Of a stretch of 64,000 nt of DNA, positions 6,691-15,816 are shown one piece after another. A program made the translations under genes and the position numbers. The DNA is from Pedobacter miscanthi (GTDB taxonomy: Bacteria; Bacteroidota; Bacteroidia; Sphingobacteriales; Sphingobacteriaceae): assembly GCF_003315595.1 (NCBI RefSeq), contig NZ_QNQU01000010.1, positions 91,202-155,201 on the forward strand, read 5' to 3'. The notes under the pieces are model-generated. The model did no database searches and was not told where the DNA came from. It worked only from the letters and a program-made list of their open reading frames with translations. Every line of letters begins with the position of its first letter. The stretch's first letter is position 1.

Positions 6691-9600
6691 TCAGATCAGA
6701 TCAAAACGGTATTTATCGAGCATCAAGGCAGCCTGCGCCAAAGAAAATGGCCTTGAAATATGTTTGCAAAAACATTCCTGCATATCCTTTTTAAAATTGT
6801 TCAGATAAAAAACATCGTCATCTAAATCCATGCTAAAATTCCGGGCCGTAAAGCTGCCCATGATTGCTGTGCAGCTCGCAGCATCATGAGCATTAGCGAT
6901 AGAAAGCAATGTTTCTGTGGCCATCCGCATAAAAGATGAGGTTTTACGATCAAACAGCCCCGGAGAAACCATTCCATGTTGACCGGCTTCAATGATATTT
7001 AAAATATCATCAACGGCATCTTTGTTGCTAAAGTTTTTCCACGAACTATTATAACCACTGATCACGGCTTCTCCATTGTAGGGCTGCTGCATCATCAAGC
7101 TAAGTTTTTTAAAAGCTAGCGGACTATTGTTTTTAATCAACATTTGAATCATCTCTTTTTCACTCATTAATCCCAGTTTGGCTAACTGCTCATAATGATC
7201 AGAAATGAAGAGGCTCACGTACTCCTCTCCAGCTGTTTCAGTTAACAGCCCAAGAAGAAAAGAAAGAAAATATTGATGTCTTGTGTCAAAACCAAAAATT
7301 TCAAGGAGCCGTTTTAAGTATTCTTCGTCAGCTGCAAAAAATTCCCTGATTACCTGCTTTGGCAGGTAATCACTTTGCTGATTAAGCGCCGTAATAACCT
7401 CTTCTTTTAAACCCGGTTCGTAATTAGTACTTGATAATCCATTCTCTCGAAAATACTGCAAGAGCATAAAACGGCCCCGCAAATTTAAAGTTTGACCTTC
7501 CAGAAGCACCAGAAAATATTGATGTATCTCCTCGGAGGAAACAACGCCCTCCATATAGTCCAGATTAATCTTTTCATGATCCATCCCCTCCCAGATCATT
7601 TCCAGAAGCAGTCTTTGATCCAGCTCCACAAACTTAAAATAGCGTTGAAATTTGAAAATAAGTTTACCTGTCAAGGCAGCCGATCCATCATGGTCAGCAA
7701 AATTCCCCTGATAATAATCAAAAGCGCAGCTTTGGTTTGCTAAGCACCATTCCAAAACCGTTGCCCTTTGTTCTGGGCGGGCAACCTTTCTGCTGCCCTC
7801 CTTTGCAGGTAAAACCTGACTGATATCCTCCATCCTGTTCAGCTCATTAGCCAAAAGTGCTTGCTTAAGATCAGCTACCGCTAACATCTTTCTTCCCTTA
7901 TATTCATTGGCAATAAGCTCCCTAAGCAGCTGCTTGGAATAGGGATTAATCTCCCGCTCAAGATCATGTTCCCGGTAATACCTATCAGTAAATTTCTCCA
8001 TACGTTGCTTCGAAAGCCTGGTTACACCAGCAAGTTCATAAATGCGCTGCATTTGCAAAAGCAGCTCAGGCAGATCAAATCTGAGATCCAGCTCCCGCTG
8101 TTCCCTATTCTGATGCCACAACCTTAGCTCCTGGTTTTTCTCCTTATCGATATGATCCTCAAACCGGTGACTGGTTTGCGTTTCCATAAGACTTTCAAAT
8201 CGGATCGCCAGATCCACGTGCTGATGGGAAATGAGATTCCGATACCGATTGATGAATTCCTGATTCAACAACCCGCGCTTATACCCATCCACAATACAAT
8301 CAAATCCTTCGGCATGAGGCATTGCTGCCAGAAAATACGCCAAAGGGGGATAGTTAATTGCGCTGGCGACCATGCGTTGATAGAGCTGAAGCTCCAGTTT
8401 ACACGCCTTGATCATAGCGATCAGTGGCCCCTCCTGCATGTAGCGGATCCTGTCCCGGCCAGCCGCTAGGGTCAGTACATCAACGAGTTCATTTCCAATA
8501 AGCGCCACATTAGCGGCAAAGATTGGTCCCGCATGCTCCAAAAACGAGACAAACAACTTTTCTTTAAGTTCGTAATTATTAAACCTTTCGATCAAAAAGC
8601 TAAACACCTTTAGCAGCAATAACGGATCTTTAACTAGACAGAAAATATCAAAAATTTTCTCTTTGGTTGATATTAGCGTCCCAGTCTTAGAAGAATAATT
8701 CCATGGTTTTTCCTTGATTGCTTTACTTAGTATTTCCAGTACATAGGCCAAATAAAGGTGCAGGTTTTCTCCATTAATACCATTTAATAGTGGCCTTACC
8801 ACCTCACGCTGATCAAAGCCGGCAAGCTCAGCAATAACAGTTGTAAACAGAGATGCAAGAAAAGGCTCTGGTAACTCCAGCATCAGACCAAGCACATTTT
8901 CGAGCAAATTGACCAATACCTGATCCCTTTTAAATTCATCCACAACCTGGAGAACAACCTCACCGATCTGTAAATGATAGGCTTTACTTTTTGCCATTTC
9001 TTTAAGCAGCGAAGAAGCTGAAATTCTTGACCTTAAGTTTAACTCCCTATCTCTCAATACCGCTATCAGGTATTCCACATTCGCGTTGGTATCTCCAAAT
9101 TCAGCCATCGGTGTAAGATCATCAATCCAAAGTTTGTTTTCTAGTACCCTGTCCTGAAAAAAAGCCTGGAATGCCATATTTCTGCTCGGCTCAGGAATAA
9201 GAGCAGCTTTGGCCTCAAATAACAACTCCGCATCATTTTCGCTCAGCCATTGCACCAAGGCAGCATATACCTCCTTATCAAATTCGATGTTCAGCAAAAA
9301 GGAAATCACATTGTGCCAACTGGGATGTACCTGCTCAAAATTTTCCCCAATAGCAATGAAAGCTATAATTTCCTCAAAGGACAACTTCGATAAAAAGCGG
9401 GCCGTCAAGTATTCCTGAATGTTTTTATGCTCAAAACTCCAAGTCCCCGAAGGATTCTGTTCGAGAAAAGGATTTTTGAAAAAAATATTACCGGAGTTTG
9501 ATAAACTCCAGATCTCATTTTCTTTTAACTCCGAGCGTTGCATAGCCTCCATCGCCACCGCTATCCGGGTTGCGATCCCAAGCTGCTCTTCGCTGCTGAA

Positions 9601-10920
9601 AGTAAGGTCATTCCTATGCTTTTCAGTGAAATCCTCCTTAAGCCTGCGCTCAAGATAGTCCTCAATCAACTTTGCCCTAGAAAGATCAACCTTTTTTTCC
9701 CGGACAAAACTTTGCCCGATAAGCTCCAGATAAAAAGGATTCTCCAAAATATCCCGGTACCGCCAATAATCAAATTTTTTCTTTTTACGCGGGTCAATAT
9801 CATATTTCTGATATAAAAAGCGAATCGCGCCCCCTTCAGTGACGCCATTTAAAAAGACAGTATCCAGCCCCTGAATAGACTTGATATATCTTAAATAAAT
9901 ATTTGTTCTGCAACTGATCAGGATCTTTAAGCTGCCTGCATCTAGCAAATTTTCATGCGTGGAGGAAAACCTTCGGAGTTTATTTGTAAAATCAGTGATA
10001 TCATGCACCTCATCAATCCCATCCAGTATTAGAAGCAAAGGATTTAAATGTTCAAAATCAGGGGGTAAAAGCTCTTCGATCAGTGTTGCTGAATGAAAAT
10101 CTCGAAGATGCTCATACTTCGGCATCCATGCTCGAGCCACTTCATCTTCCCACAATCTTACCGCTAACTGTTCCAGCTCATTTGTTTTGCCATATCCTGG
10201 ATTTCCCAGCATTACAACACCCCATTTTGACGAAGACAGTGCCGCTTCAATACGCATTGCCTGTTCAATCTCTTCCCAGTAAAAAGGTGAGTGTTCAAAT
10301 TGCCTGCGCACAGTACGGTCAATATGAAAATTATTTTTTTTGAGCTGACCGATATACTTACCGCGATCACCCTCCCGGATAACAACTTTTTTTAGCCTCT
10401 TATCCGAAAAGATCAATTTTTCGAATTTTCGGAGCCATTTCGCCCGTTCCTCCCCCTCTACAGCCTGTACATCAGATTTATACACAACCCGATACAAATC
10501 CGGATACAGTGCAAAATATTCTTTTATATAAGCATTGGGCGTCAAAAAGTCTACCGGACATTTTGAAGCTATTGCCTGAAAGAAACCTTCAAGCTTAGTC
10601 TCTTCATTGGTATTGGCAAAATCAACAAAAGGCGAAATAAAAAGCAAAAGATCAATTTGATCGTGCGTGGAAACGATATGCGGGATTTTTTCTACTGCAT
10701 CAGCAAAAATCAATTTGGATGAATAATCCTTGCATTCTACATAGATCCTACGGCTGACGCGATCTCCATCCACTACCTCAAGTAAATTATCGTAGCCGTC
10801 CTGTGTTCCTGAATACTGTGTTCTGGACCGCACAATCTCATAGCCCAGTTCGCTTAAAATGCGTTCGAGAAAATCTTTGGCCAGCTGTTCAAAAGCTCCA
10901 CCCTTTTTGATGAAAGACAT
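6691..10920 (-). CDS. NACHT-type STAND NTPase with N-terminal PD-(D/E)XK nuclease, probable anti-phage protein
   Basis: The product is 1409 residues. The first 150 or so look like an Mrr/PD-(D/E)XK nuclease, with SGTQDGYDNLLEV (37-49) giving the acidic residue and VECKDY (61-66) the ExK pair. A NACHT-type NTPase follows, with Walker A GNPGYGKT at 239-246, Walker B LLLILDGIDEV at 295-305 and a sensor-like KILISCRTN near 330. The remaining thousand residues are helical and repeat-like, as in target-sensing ends of Avs and bNACHT proteins, which recognise phage proteins and then activate the nuclease. It converges on the HNH pair, with 88 bases between the stops. It could be an Avs-type or a different NACHT nuclease. 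Confidence 0.8.
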   Translation of the reverse strand: MSFIKKGGAFEQLAKDFLERILSELGYEIVRSRTQYSGTQDGYDNLLEVVDGDRVSRRIYVECKDYSSKLIFADAVEKIPHIVSTHDQIDLLLFISPFVDFANTNEETKLEGFFQAIASKCPVDFLTPNAYIKEYFALYPDLYRVVYKSDVQAVEGEERAKWLRKFEKLIFSDKRLKKVVIREGDRGKYIGQLKKNNFHIDRTVRRQFEHSPFYWEEIEQAMRIEAALSSSKWGVVMLGNPGYGKTNELEQLAVRLWEDEVARAWMPKYEHLRDFHSATLIEELLPPDFEHLNPLLLILDGIDEVHDITDFTNKLRRFSSTHENLLDAGSLKILISCRTNIYLRYIKSIQGLDTVFLNGVTEGGAIRFLYQKYDIDPRKKKKFDYWRYRDILENPFYLELIGQSFVREKKVDLSRAKLIEDYLERRLKEDFTEKHRNDLTFSSEEQLGIATRIAVAMEAMQRSELKENEIWSLSNSGNIFFKNPFLEQNPSGTWSFEHKNIQEYLTARFLSKLSFEEIIAFIAIGENFEQVHPSWHNVISFLLNIEFDKEVYAALVQWLSENDAELLFEAKAALIPEPSRNMAFQAFFQDRVLENKLWIDDLTPMAEFGDTNANVEYLIAVLRDRELNLRSRISASSLLKEMAKSKAYHLQIGEVVLQVVDEFKRDQVLVNLLENVLGLMLELPEPFLASLFTTVIAELAGFDQREVVRPLLNGINGENLHLYLAYVLEILSKAIKEKPWNYSSKTGTLISTKEKIFDIFCLVKDPLLLLKVFSFLIERFNNYELKEKLFVSFLEHAGPIFAANVALIGNELVDVLTLAAGRDRIRYMQEGPLIAMIKACKLELQLYQRMVASAINYPPLAYFLAAMPHAEGFDCIVDGYKRGLLNQEFINRYRNLISHQHVDLAIRFESLMETQTSHRFEDHIDKEKNQELRLWHQNREQRELDLRFDLPELLLQMQRIYELAGVTRLSKQRMEKFTDRYYREHDLEREINPYSKQLLRELIANEYKGRKMLAVADLKQALLANELNRMEDISQVLPAKEGSRKVARPEQRATVLEWCLANQSCAFDYYQGNFADHDGSAALTGKLIFKFQRYFKFVELDQRLLLEMIWEGMDHEKINLDYMEGVVSSEEIHQYFLVLLEGQTLNLRGRFMLLQYFRENGLSSTNYEPGLKEEVITALNQQSDYLPKQVIREFFAADEEYLKRLLEIFGFDTRHQYFLSFLLGLLTETAGEEYVSLFISDHYEQLAKLGLMSEKEMIQMLIKNNSPLAFKKLSLMMQQPYNGEAVISGYNSSWKNFSNKDAVDDILNIIEAGQHGMVSPGLFDRKTSSFMRMATETLLSIANAHDAASCTAIMGSFTARNFSMDLDDDVFYLNNFKKDMQECFCKHISRPFSLAQAALMLDKYRFDLI

Positions 10921-11167
10921 TAATATAAATTTAGATCAAAAGCGGGGAATCCCAGCGCAGCTCAAAGTTAACAAATCGGGACTATCCCATCAAGATAAGT
11001 GATAACGGAACTCAAAAGATTTAACTTAAGGGCAGCGTATAACATTAATCAGATGGCCATCCCCCATTCCTATCAAACCAATATGCCCGTATACGGTGAC
11101 TGATACCACTGGAAGGCTTCAATCAAAAAAATAACATTGCACTCAGTAAAAACGATAATGTATTTTA

Positions 11168-11198
11168 CAAAAAAACGGACACCTGGGTATCCGTTTTT
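11168..11198 (-). terminator. Terminator after the XRE regulator gene
   Basis: ACGGACACC and GGTATCCGT form an imperfect stem (one mismatch) with a tight loop at about 11175-11195. On the minus strand it ends in seven T. It lies just past the stop of the regulator at 11210 and separates that operon from the NACHT gene. Confidence 0.65.
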
Positions 11199-11209
11199 AA
11201 TATCTGATC

Positions 11210-11521
11210 TTAAGCATCTCTGAGCGTTTTGGGCAGATCGAACATTTCAAGCAATAGCCCAGAAACAAGCGGAAATACCTTTTCAAAAGTTCCCCGGTTT
11301 TTCTCAGGTATATCTTCCAGGTCGGTTGCCAATAGAAAAATCAACAATTCCGGAACTTCAAAAAAAGTGCAAAGCTTTTTCATCGTACCACTATTGGGCG
11401 TTTTTGCTCCAGATTCGATCTGACTAAGCGAAGTCTGGGTAATACCGACCTCAGCAGCCAATTGTGACTGATTTAGGGATTTTTGTTTCCTTAACTTTTT
11501 AATTGCTATGCCAATATTCAT
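11210..11521 (-). CDS. XRE-family helix-turn-helix regulator
   Basis: The 103-residue protein begins with a clear Cro/C1-type HTH: IKKLRKQKSLNQSQLAAEVG, then ITQTSLSQIESGAKTPNSG, covering residues 7-50. The remainder is hydrophobic (LIFLLATDL, FPLVSGLLLEMF) and may dimerise or contact a partner. It is the last gene of a minus-strand group with two unknown proteins and a HEPN-motif protein upstream. In defence loci such small XRE proteins usually repress their own operon. That role is inferred from position. Confidence 0.85.
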   Translation of the reverse strand: MNIGIAIKKLRKQKSLNQSQLAAEVGITQTSLSQIESGAKTPNSGTMKKLCTFFEVPELLIFLLATDLEDIPEKNRGTFEKVFPLVSGLLLEMFDLPKTLRDA

Positions 11522-11532
11522 TTTAGCGCTCC

Positions 11533-11757
11533 TTACCCAGATTTAAACATTTCCACCAGTAAGTTTGCAGCTTGCAAACCCAGGGATATGATTGCGTTCC
11601 AATCTGGTCTTTTTTTACCGGAATGCTCCTGAGCACTGTTAAGCGCCACTTGTGCTTCCATAATTAAATTCTTTTGATGCTCGGATAAATTCTGATTATC
11701 CTGCGATTGCAGTCCTGTTAAAGCTTCCTGCAGTTTTTTGATATGTTCTAATTCCAT
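11533..11757 (-). CDS. Small helical hypothetical protein
   Basis: This 74-residue protein is helical and polar (MELEHIKKLQEALTGLQSQD) and ends in a hydrophobic helix IISLGLQAANLLVEMFKSG. It ends 11 bases before the XRE regulator and its first 62 bases overlap the end of the upstream gene in another frame. No family is recognised. The tight packing with the regulator suggests a shared operon. Confidence 0.5.
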   Translation of the reverse strand: MELEHIKKLQEALTGLQSQDNQNLSEHQKNLIMEAQVALNSAQEHSGKKRPDWNAIISLGLQAANLLVEMFKSG

Positions 11758-12364
11758 AAAGGATATTGAAATGTAAATAACTTAAACAATTGAATTGATT
11801 TTGGTTATTTACAGTACGATCTTCATCGTCCATATCCTTGAACATCAGCCTGACAATCGATCGGAAGGAAGCCCGTTTATCAACCATGAGATTATAGTAA
11901 GCCCGAATTACATGCCTGATACGGCTTTCTAGCTTTTCCAGTTTTTTCTTCAGCAGCAGCGCAGCTTCAGCCAAAAAGTTTCCCTTCGCCTTTTGAACAA
12001 ATTCTAAAATCCTGACATCATCGCCAAGATATTCATAAAGTAAATGCGGTTCCCAGCTTTCGGCCAATGGATAGATTTCACATTGTTCAGCTTCACCAAC
12101 AGAAAACTTTAAGCCAAACTCCTCTATTCTTACCTCAAGGTTTTCCCTCAAAACCGTAGCAATCTTTTTTAGTCTTTGCAATAAACTGACCGGTTCTTTT
12201 GAAACAATCTCTTCCTCGGACGCAGTTACACCAACCTGCGGTAGCTCAATGCTAACATTGCTTTTCACGGCAAGGGATTCGACATCCTGCAAAAGTTCTT
12301 TAATCTCATCTCTTCTCGCAATTAGCTGAGATTTTTCAGCAGATAAAAAAATTCGTTCTTTCAT
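11696..12364 (-). CDS. Hypothetical coiled-coil-rich protein of the HEPN/XRE block
   Basis: The frame gives 222 residues. The first 175 or so are strongly helical with charged heptads (LQRLKKIATVLRENLEVRIEE and LLLKKKLEKLESRIRHVIRAYY), consistent with coiled coils. After about residue 180 the composition changes (NNQNQFNCLSYLHFNILYG), and this tail overlaps the start of the next gene by 62 bases. The tail may therefore be read-through past a lost original end. There is no recognised family. It sits 141 bases downstream of the HEPN-motif gene on the same strand. Confidence 0.55.
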   Translation of the reverse strand: MKERIFLSAEKSQLIARRDEIKELLQDVESLAVKSNVSIELPQVGVTASEEEIVSKEPVSLLQRLKKIATVLRENLEVRIEEFGLKFSVGEAEQCEIYPLAESWEPHLLYEYLGDDVRILEFVQKAKGNFLAEAALLLKKKLEKLESRIRHVIRAYYNLMVDKRASFRSIVRLMFKDMDDEDRTVNNQNQFNCLSYLHFNILYGIRTYQKTAGSFNRTAIAG

Positions 12365-12505
12365 AAAAACTAATTATTACTCAAAGTTAATAAAAGTATT
12401 TAATAATCACAAATTAATTTATTTCAAGTTCTAAAAATTAAAACCAATTAGCTAATATAAAAGACGCAAACAGATAAAACTAGTCAGCTAAATCAAAAAT
12501 TAGCA

Positions 12506-13333
12506 TTAACCTGCATCAGATTCACCAACCGACTTTTTAGCCAAAGAACTATCCTTGATTTTTTTGTGGTAACTGGAATTGATTTCCCTGCAAACCTCAT
12601 CTATGGCTTTTTTAAACCTTTTGGTATCGCTATCAGAGACATTAATCTTTTTGTCCAAAATATACCTTTTCTTATTCACTTCTTTGATCAGTTCTGAACC
12701 AGCCTTCTTATTGTTATGGATGAGCACATTTCTAATTAGAAACATCTCCTTCAGATCGGTATTATGCTTTATCGAAAACCCTTTTTCATTCATAAAATCA
12801 ATCCATCCGGTAATGGAATCATACATCAACTCTCTCACCCTATGGTTTATTAGCTTTTCCAGCGTATTGCCTGCTATAATAGCATCTATTAACTGGTAAT
12901 CTTTCAACGTTGATTTATTTGATTTCAAACTTTGGGGAAATTTCTCGAAGAAATTCCTAATCGTATCATTAACAAAGCCCTCCACCAGAATGCAATACGT
13001 GATCACTAACTGCTCCCTGGCCAGAGCAGGTATGTTTCTAACCATTTGGAGTTTTCCTTTCATCACTTTCCTAAGCAATACTACGTCAGACTCCGAAAGC
13101 GTTAACGACACGTTCTTTTGTCCTTGAGAAATGGCATCAAGTGCAATTATGGCTTCTTTATATTTAGATTTTTTCAGAACCTGATCAATATTCTCAAGTC
13201 CCATCTTCTCCAAAATCTGCAGATTACTAGCCTCCAAGTGCAAAGCGCCATAATTTGCAGCTTTGTAAACCTCTTCTGCCGTAGCTAGGTTCCTGATCAA
13301 TTGACTATAAGGGGTGTCTGGAAATAATTTCAT
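12506..13333 (-). CDS. HEPN-motif protein, possible RNase effector
   Basis: The start was set at the ATG at 13333 (MKLFPDTPYSQ), giving 275 residues. The extension upstream to 13408 does not look like protein. Residues 105-132 (EQLVITYCILVEGFVNDTIRNFF) and RNVLIH at 201-206 match the helical HEPN/RiboL-PSP layout, and RNVLIH is the RX4H motif that forms the RNase site in that superfamily. Such proteins act as RNA-cutting toxins or abortive-infection effectors. The C-terminal third is basic. It is the first gene of the minus-strand block that ends with the XRE regulator. The assignment rests on the motif and the surrounding helices only. Confidence 0.6.
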   Translation of the reverse strand: MKLFPDTPYSQLIRNLATAEEVYKAANYGALHLEASNLQILEKMGLENIDQVLKKSKYKEAIIALDAISQGQKNVSLTLSESDVVLLRKVMKGKLQMVRNIPALAREQLVITYCILVEGFVNDTIRNFFEKFPQSLKSNKSTLKDYQLIDAIIAGNTLEKLINHRVRELMYDSITGWIDFMNEKGFSIKHNTDLKEMFLIRNVLIHNNKKAGSELIKEVNKKRYILDKKINVSDSDTKRFKKAIDEVCREINSSYHKKIKDSSLAKKSVGESDAG

Positions 13334-13947
13334 CTGGTATTTTGATAATAAAAATGAGGACTGCGGGCCAATTAAAGTGAGGAAAACCAACCTACGCAAT
13401 ATTCGCATTTATAAACTACAAAAACACTACAAAATCCAATAGCACACTTGTTTCACAATCCGCGACTACCAGCGGTTTATCAAGCTAGATAACTTTCCAT
13501 CAAACGAATACCAAACATTCCAGGTAAAGTTAATTAATATGCTCTCTCAATGGGGTTTTTAAAAAAAAGCGCATCAATCCTGATAGCGCCATTTTAGATA
13601 AAAAAGTGCATACCTTAAGGTTTGCGTCTCAAAAATAGGAATTACCTTCAAAACCCAGCTAAAAGTTAAACTGCTTTTTTATAACTGCAAGCAGTTATGA
13701 ACTTTATATTTTCCGAAGTGAGCAACCTATAAGCCTGAAAAAGTATTTTACTTTCATAGACTTTTTTTACAGGTATAACTGCTGATACTATACAATGGAT
13801 AAAGCTTTCAGCCGTATGAGCGGATACCCCACCAGTCGCCCGGACAACAAATCTACCATGGAATTATTTTAATCAGGCTGGAAATCTTTGAGTTAAAAAC
13901 TACCTGTAGCATATCTTGGGTTCTCACCGTTTCCATTAACAAAAATT
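13334..13947. other. Gene-free stretch between defence island and lipoprotein gene
   Basis: I see no convincing gene in these 614 bases. A stem GCGCATCA/TGATAGCGC at 13569-13589, with a bulged A, is preceded on the plus strand by eight A. It would therefore act as a terminator for minus-strand transcription coming from the right. The short frame ending near 13872 has no ribosome site or family. Confidence 0.5.
13561..13589 (-). terminator. Orphan minus-strand terminator
   Basis: GGCGCTATCA and GATGCGC form an imperfect stem followed on the minus strand by eight T. No minus-strand gene is seen directly upstream, so it may be left from a gene that has been lost. Confidence 0.45.
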
Positions 13948-14439
13948 ATGAAATATATGCTGAAACTAAAATTAATTATTCCCGCCGTATTGATTGTACT
14001 CGCAGGCTGTAGCCAAAAGGTTCACAATACCACTTCAGAGAGCAAAAGTGATTCACTCTATGTCGTTTTAAAAATAAAGGACATCATCAAAACCGGCGAA
14101 AAAGTAACCTTAAACTTTACCATTCACAACGACCAGTCCACTGAAAGATCCTTTTGCAAATGGCACACACCTTTTGAGCCCCTGATGAGCAAATACCTTG
14201 ACATCAAAGATGAAAATGGAAACGAGGCTTCCTATAAAGGACCAATGGCTAAAAGGATCATGCCTCCTCCAGCAGACAGCTACCTTATTATTAAACCAAA
14301 AGATATACTGTCTTCAGAAGTCGACCTGTTAAAAGCTTATCAACTGGAAGCAGGAAAAAAATACACAGTTTCGTATAATTCCAGCAGTATCAGTGGAGTG
14401 AAAGCTACCAACACAGTTACCTTCAGGTATACTAAATAA
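13948..14439 (+). CDS. Lipoprotein with Ig-like domain resembling M35 protease propeptide domains
   Basis: The 163-residue protein starts with a lipoprotein signal: basic residues, a hydrophobic stretch and the lipobox VLAGC with Cys21. It should be anchored in the inner or outer membrane. The rest is beta-rich, with VLKIKDIIKTGEKVTLNFTI, FCKWHTPFEPLMSKYLDI and AKRIMPPPADSYLIIKPKD. This resembles the Ig-like N-terminal domain found before deuterolysin (M35) peptidases, but no HExxH peptidase site is present. Single-gene unit with a terminator further downstream. The binding partner is unknown. Confidence 0.75.
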   Translation: MKYMLKLKLIIPAVLIVLAGCSQKVHNTTSESKSDSLYVVLKIKDIIKTGEKVTLNFTIHNDQSTERSFCKWHTPFEPLMSKYLDIKDENGNEASYKGPMAKRIMPPPADSYLIIKPKDILSSEVDLLKAYQLEAGKKYTVSYNSSSISGVKATNTVTFRYTK

Positions 14440-14814
14440 GCCTAGAACCTGTACTACCGATGACCATAAATTTGATTAATGATAAACTTATCAGATTGTT
14501 GATTAACCATTATTCCGCAACGGGAACAGTAGTAAATACCGGCCCGTGCTTAGGGCCTGCGTGTGTATGAGCGGTGGCCGGGCAGTTGCCCAGCCAATAT
14601 AAAAAGGCAGTATCAGAATTAAATCACCCGCGCATAAAACAAAACATATACAGTTGCCCGGGTCTCCCGGCCTATGTGGTGAATATTACGGTATGGTATC
14701 CCAAACATAAAGCCACTGATTAATACCAGTGGCTTTATTTCCCAGAAGACTTACCCTATTTTTTATACCTTTAAACAAACAACATTATTTAAAAACTTAT
14801 CAGGTAAAAGATAG
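14440..14814. other. Gene-free stretch between lipoprotein and next gene
   Basis: No gene is supported here. The GC-rich patch around 14535-14660 has short repeats of GCCCGG type but no long open frame. The only clear element is the terminator at 14709-14740. Confidence 0.5.
14709..14740 (+). terminator. Strong stem-loop terminator
   Basis: AAAGCCACTG at 14709-14718 pairs perfectly with CAGTGGCTTT at 14727-14736 around an 8-base loop and is followed by T-rich sequence. It can work on both strands. Confidence 0.7.
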
Positions 14815-15306
14815 ATGACAGCACATCCATTCTGGGGAAAAGTCGAACAGGACTGGGCAGGATTCTCTGCCGAAATTACCTTCTTCCATCCATTCTTTAA
14901 AAACAGCGGTATAGAAATCTTCCTTGGTGAAGAATTTGACGAAGATGGTGAAGAGATAGAAGAACCACCAACAGCCCAAATGTTGTCCGGTTATGCCGAT
15001 ACATACAAAGATTTTATAGTTAACATTGAAAACAGGCTAATCGCCCTTCAGGAAAGCGCATTCGACCGCTATCAAAAGTTGTATGCCAAATATTACGAAA
15101 ACCCACTTCAATCAGAACAACCAGCACTGAATATCAATAATATCGAACATCACAATACCCACATCAGGGAAATCATATATATCAGAATCCTGGATGAGGA
15201 AACCATTAAAATATCCATACGCTATGCCCTGGACACCGAACACGGTATTGAGTTTAAATTTACAGGCGGACAGATTGTAGCTATCGGCGGCATTGCAGAA
15301 ACCTAA
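14815..15306 (+). CDS. Cytoplasmic hypothetical protein, DUF6985-like C-terminal half
   Basis: This 163-residue acidic protein has no signal peptide. The N-terminal half (FWGKVEQDWAGFSAEITFF, LGEEFDEDGEEIEEPP) precedes a helical DTYKDFIVNIENRL segment. The C-terminal half ends ISIRYALDTEHGIEFKFTGG, a pattern resembling DUF6985/DUF2004 proteins, some of which occur as immunity-like proteins. The match is by eye and only moderate. It stands alone between two terminators or gaps, so context gives no further clue. Confidence 0.6.
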   Translation: MTAHPFWGKVEQDWAGFSAEITFFHPFFKNSGIEIFLGEEFDEDGEEIEEPPTAQMLSGYADTYKDFIVNIENRLIALQESAFDRYQKLYAKYYENPLQSEQPALNINNIEHHNTHIREIIYIRILDEETIKISIRYALDTEHGIEFKFTGGQIVAIGGIAET

Positions 15307-15396
15307 TGGATGCCCGCATCAAAATTAAATACAGGAGATGAACCAGGAACCCCGCAGGTAACCACTCCTTAGTAAGGGTAACAGATGAAATACAAT

Positions 15397-15816
15397 TTAC
15401 CCCTTGGGGGCTACATATTTTAAAATAAGCGCCATCAGTTTTTTATCCGTGAAATAATTGCCTTTCCCATAAAAAAGCCCGAATTGGTCAAAGCAATATT
15501 TCACCCGTACCTTACTGTAATTGAAGGTTACCAGTCCACGGACATCGATACTGTTTGTTCCCTCATTGATCACAAATTCTTTTGCAGAATTATCAAACGC
15601 TTGCATTTCGGCCTTTGCCTTAACCAACCTTGTCTGTTTTGAGTTTTTAAACTGGCTGTTAAACTGAGTGCAACTAACCGCAACAAAGCTTTCCGTTCCA
15701 AAGTCCTCCCACTCAATTTTTACAGACTTAAGTTTTTGCTTTTGTGCAAAAGAACCAGCTGGAAAACATAAAAACAACACTGCACTAAATATTAGTACTT
15801 TAAAACAGTCTATCAT
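15397..15816 (-). CDS. Secreted hypothetical protein
   Basis: The 139-residue protein has a clean signal peptide (MIDCFKVLIFSAVLFLCF then AGSFA before Gln25). The mature part is small, basic and beta-rich (VKIEWEDFGTESFVAVSC, RGLVTFNYSKVRVKYCF). It contains two cysteines that could pair in the periplasm. No family is recognised. It is convergent with the DUF6985-like gene and has no neighbour on its own strand. Confidence 0.65.
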   Translation of the reverse strand: MIDCFKVLIFSAVLFLCFPAGSFAQKQKLKSVKIEWEDFGTESFVAVSCTQFNSQFKNSKQTRLVKAKAEMQAFDNSAKEFVINEGTNSIDVRGLVTFNYSKVRVKYCFDQFGLFYGKGNYFTDKKLMALILKYVAPKG

